Shown here piece by piece: positions 15,751 to 15,775 of a stretch of DNA of 15,775 bases; the first letter of the stretch is position 1; each line of letters begins with the position of its first letter. Origin of the DNA: an uncultured Pseudoxanthomonas sp. (GTDB lineage: Bacteria > Pseudomonadota > Gammaproteobacteria > Xanthomonadales > Xanthomonadaceae); the NCBI RefSeq assembly GCF_946886695.1, contig NZ_CAMPJD010000069.1:1-15775 (forward strand), in the 5' to 3' direction. A program made the translations under genes and the position numbers. The notes beneath the pieces were generated by a model. The model was not told the DNA's origin and searched no databases. It worked only from the letters and a program-made list of their open reading frames with translations.

Positions 15751-15775
15751 TTCACTCCGCCCAGAGGCCAGGACC

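Overview
The window is high-GC DNA that reads like a chromosomal segment of a gammaproteobacterium of the Xanthomonadaceae/Lysobacteraceae group (Pseudoxanthomonas, Stenotrophomonas, Lysobacter or a relative). This is inferred from the protein set (DesK-type kinase with ABC exporter, IorAB-like molybdenum hydroxylase, RarD/YedA pair, Ada-like protein) and from intergenic GTAG-headed REP hairpins of the kind common in that group. No tRNA, rRNA, CRISPR array, insertion sequence or phage gene was seen.

Layout. Positions 1-2324 (minus strand) hold a tight operon: an ABC ATPase, an ABC-2 permease coupled to it by a TGATG overlap, and the N-terminal part of a DesK-like sensor histidine kinase that runs off the left edge just after its phospho-acceptor His. 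A 234-bp divergent region carries a clear dyad (2404-2417). From 2559 to 7493 (plus strand) lie a HlyD/MacA-type periplasmic adaptor, a MacB/LolD-type ATPase and two FtsX/MacB-type permeases. This is a complete inner-membrane and periplasmic part of a tripartite ABC exporter or envelope remodelling machine, without an outer-membrane partner in view. The adaptor is separated from the ATPase by 503 bp holding a densely nested hairpin element (3888-4090) and a 17-bp palindrome (4157-4173).

A convergent terminator hairpin (7506-7529) separates this from a molybdenum-hydroxylase locus. On the minus strand are an XdhC/CoxI-type maturation factor and a MobA/MocA-type nucleotidyltransferase. Divergently on the plus strand are a 2Fe-2S subunit, a Tat-exported molybdopterin large subunit and a lipoprotein with two CxxCH haem motifs. 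Together they look like a periplasmic oxidoreductase with its own cofactor-loading helpers and a membrane-anchored cytochrome as electron acceptor. The physiological substrate cannot be read from the sequence.

The right end carries two overlapping EamA-family transporters (YedA-like, then RarD-like, minus strand) and an AraC-HTH/O6-methylguanine methyltransferase fusion (minus strand). The intergenic spaces there (12570-12653, 14465-14761, 15617-15775) contain REP-like hairpins and no convincing genes. The most interesting non-coding signals are the nested hairpin element inside the exporter locus, the inverted REP pair at 14610-14750, and the two operator-like dyads.
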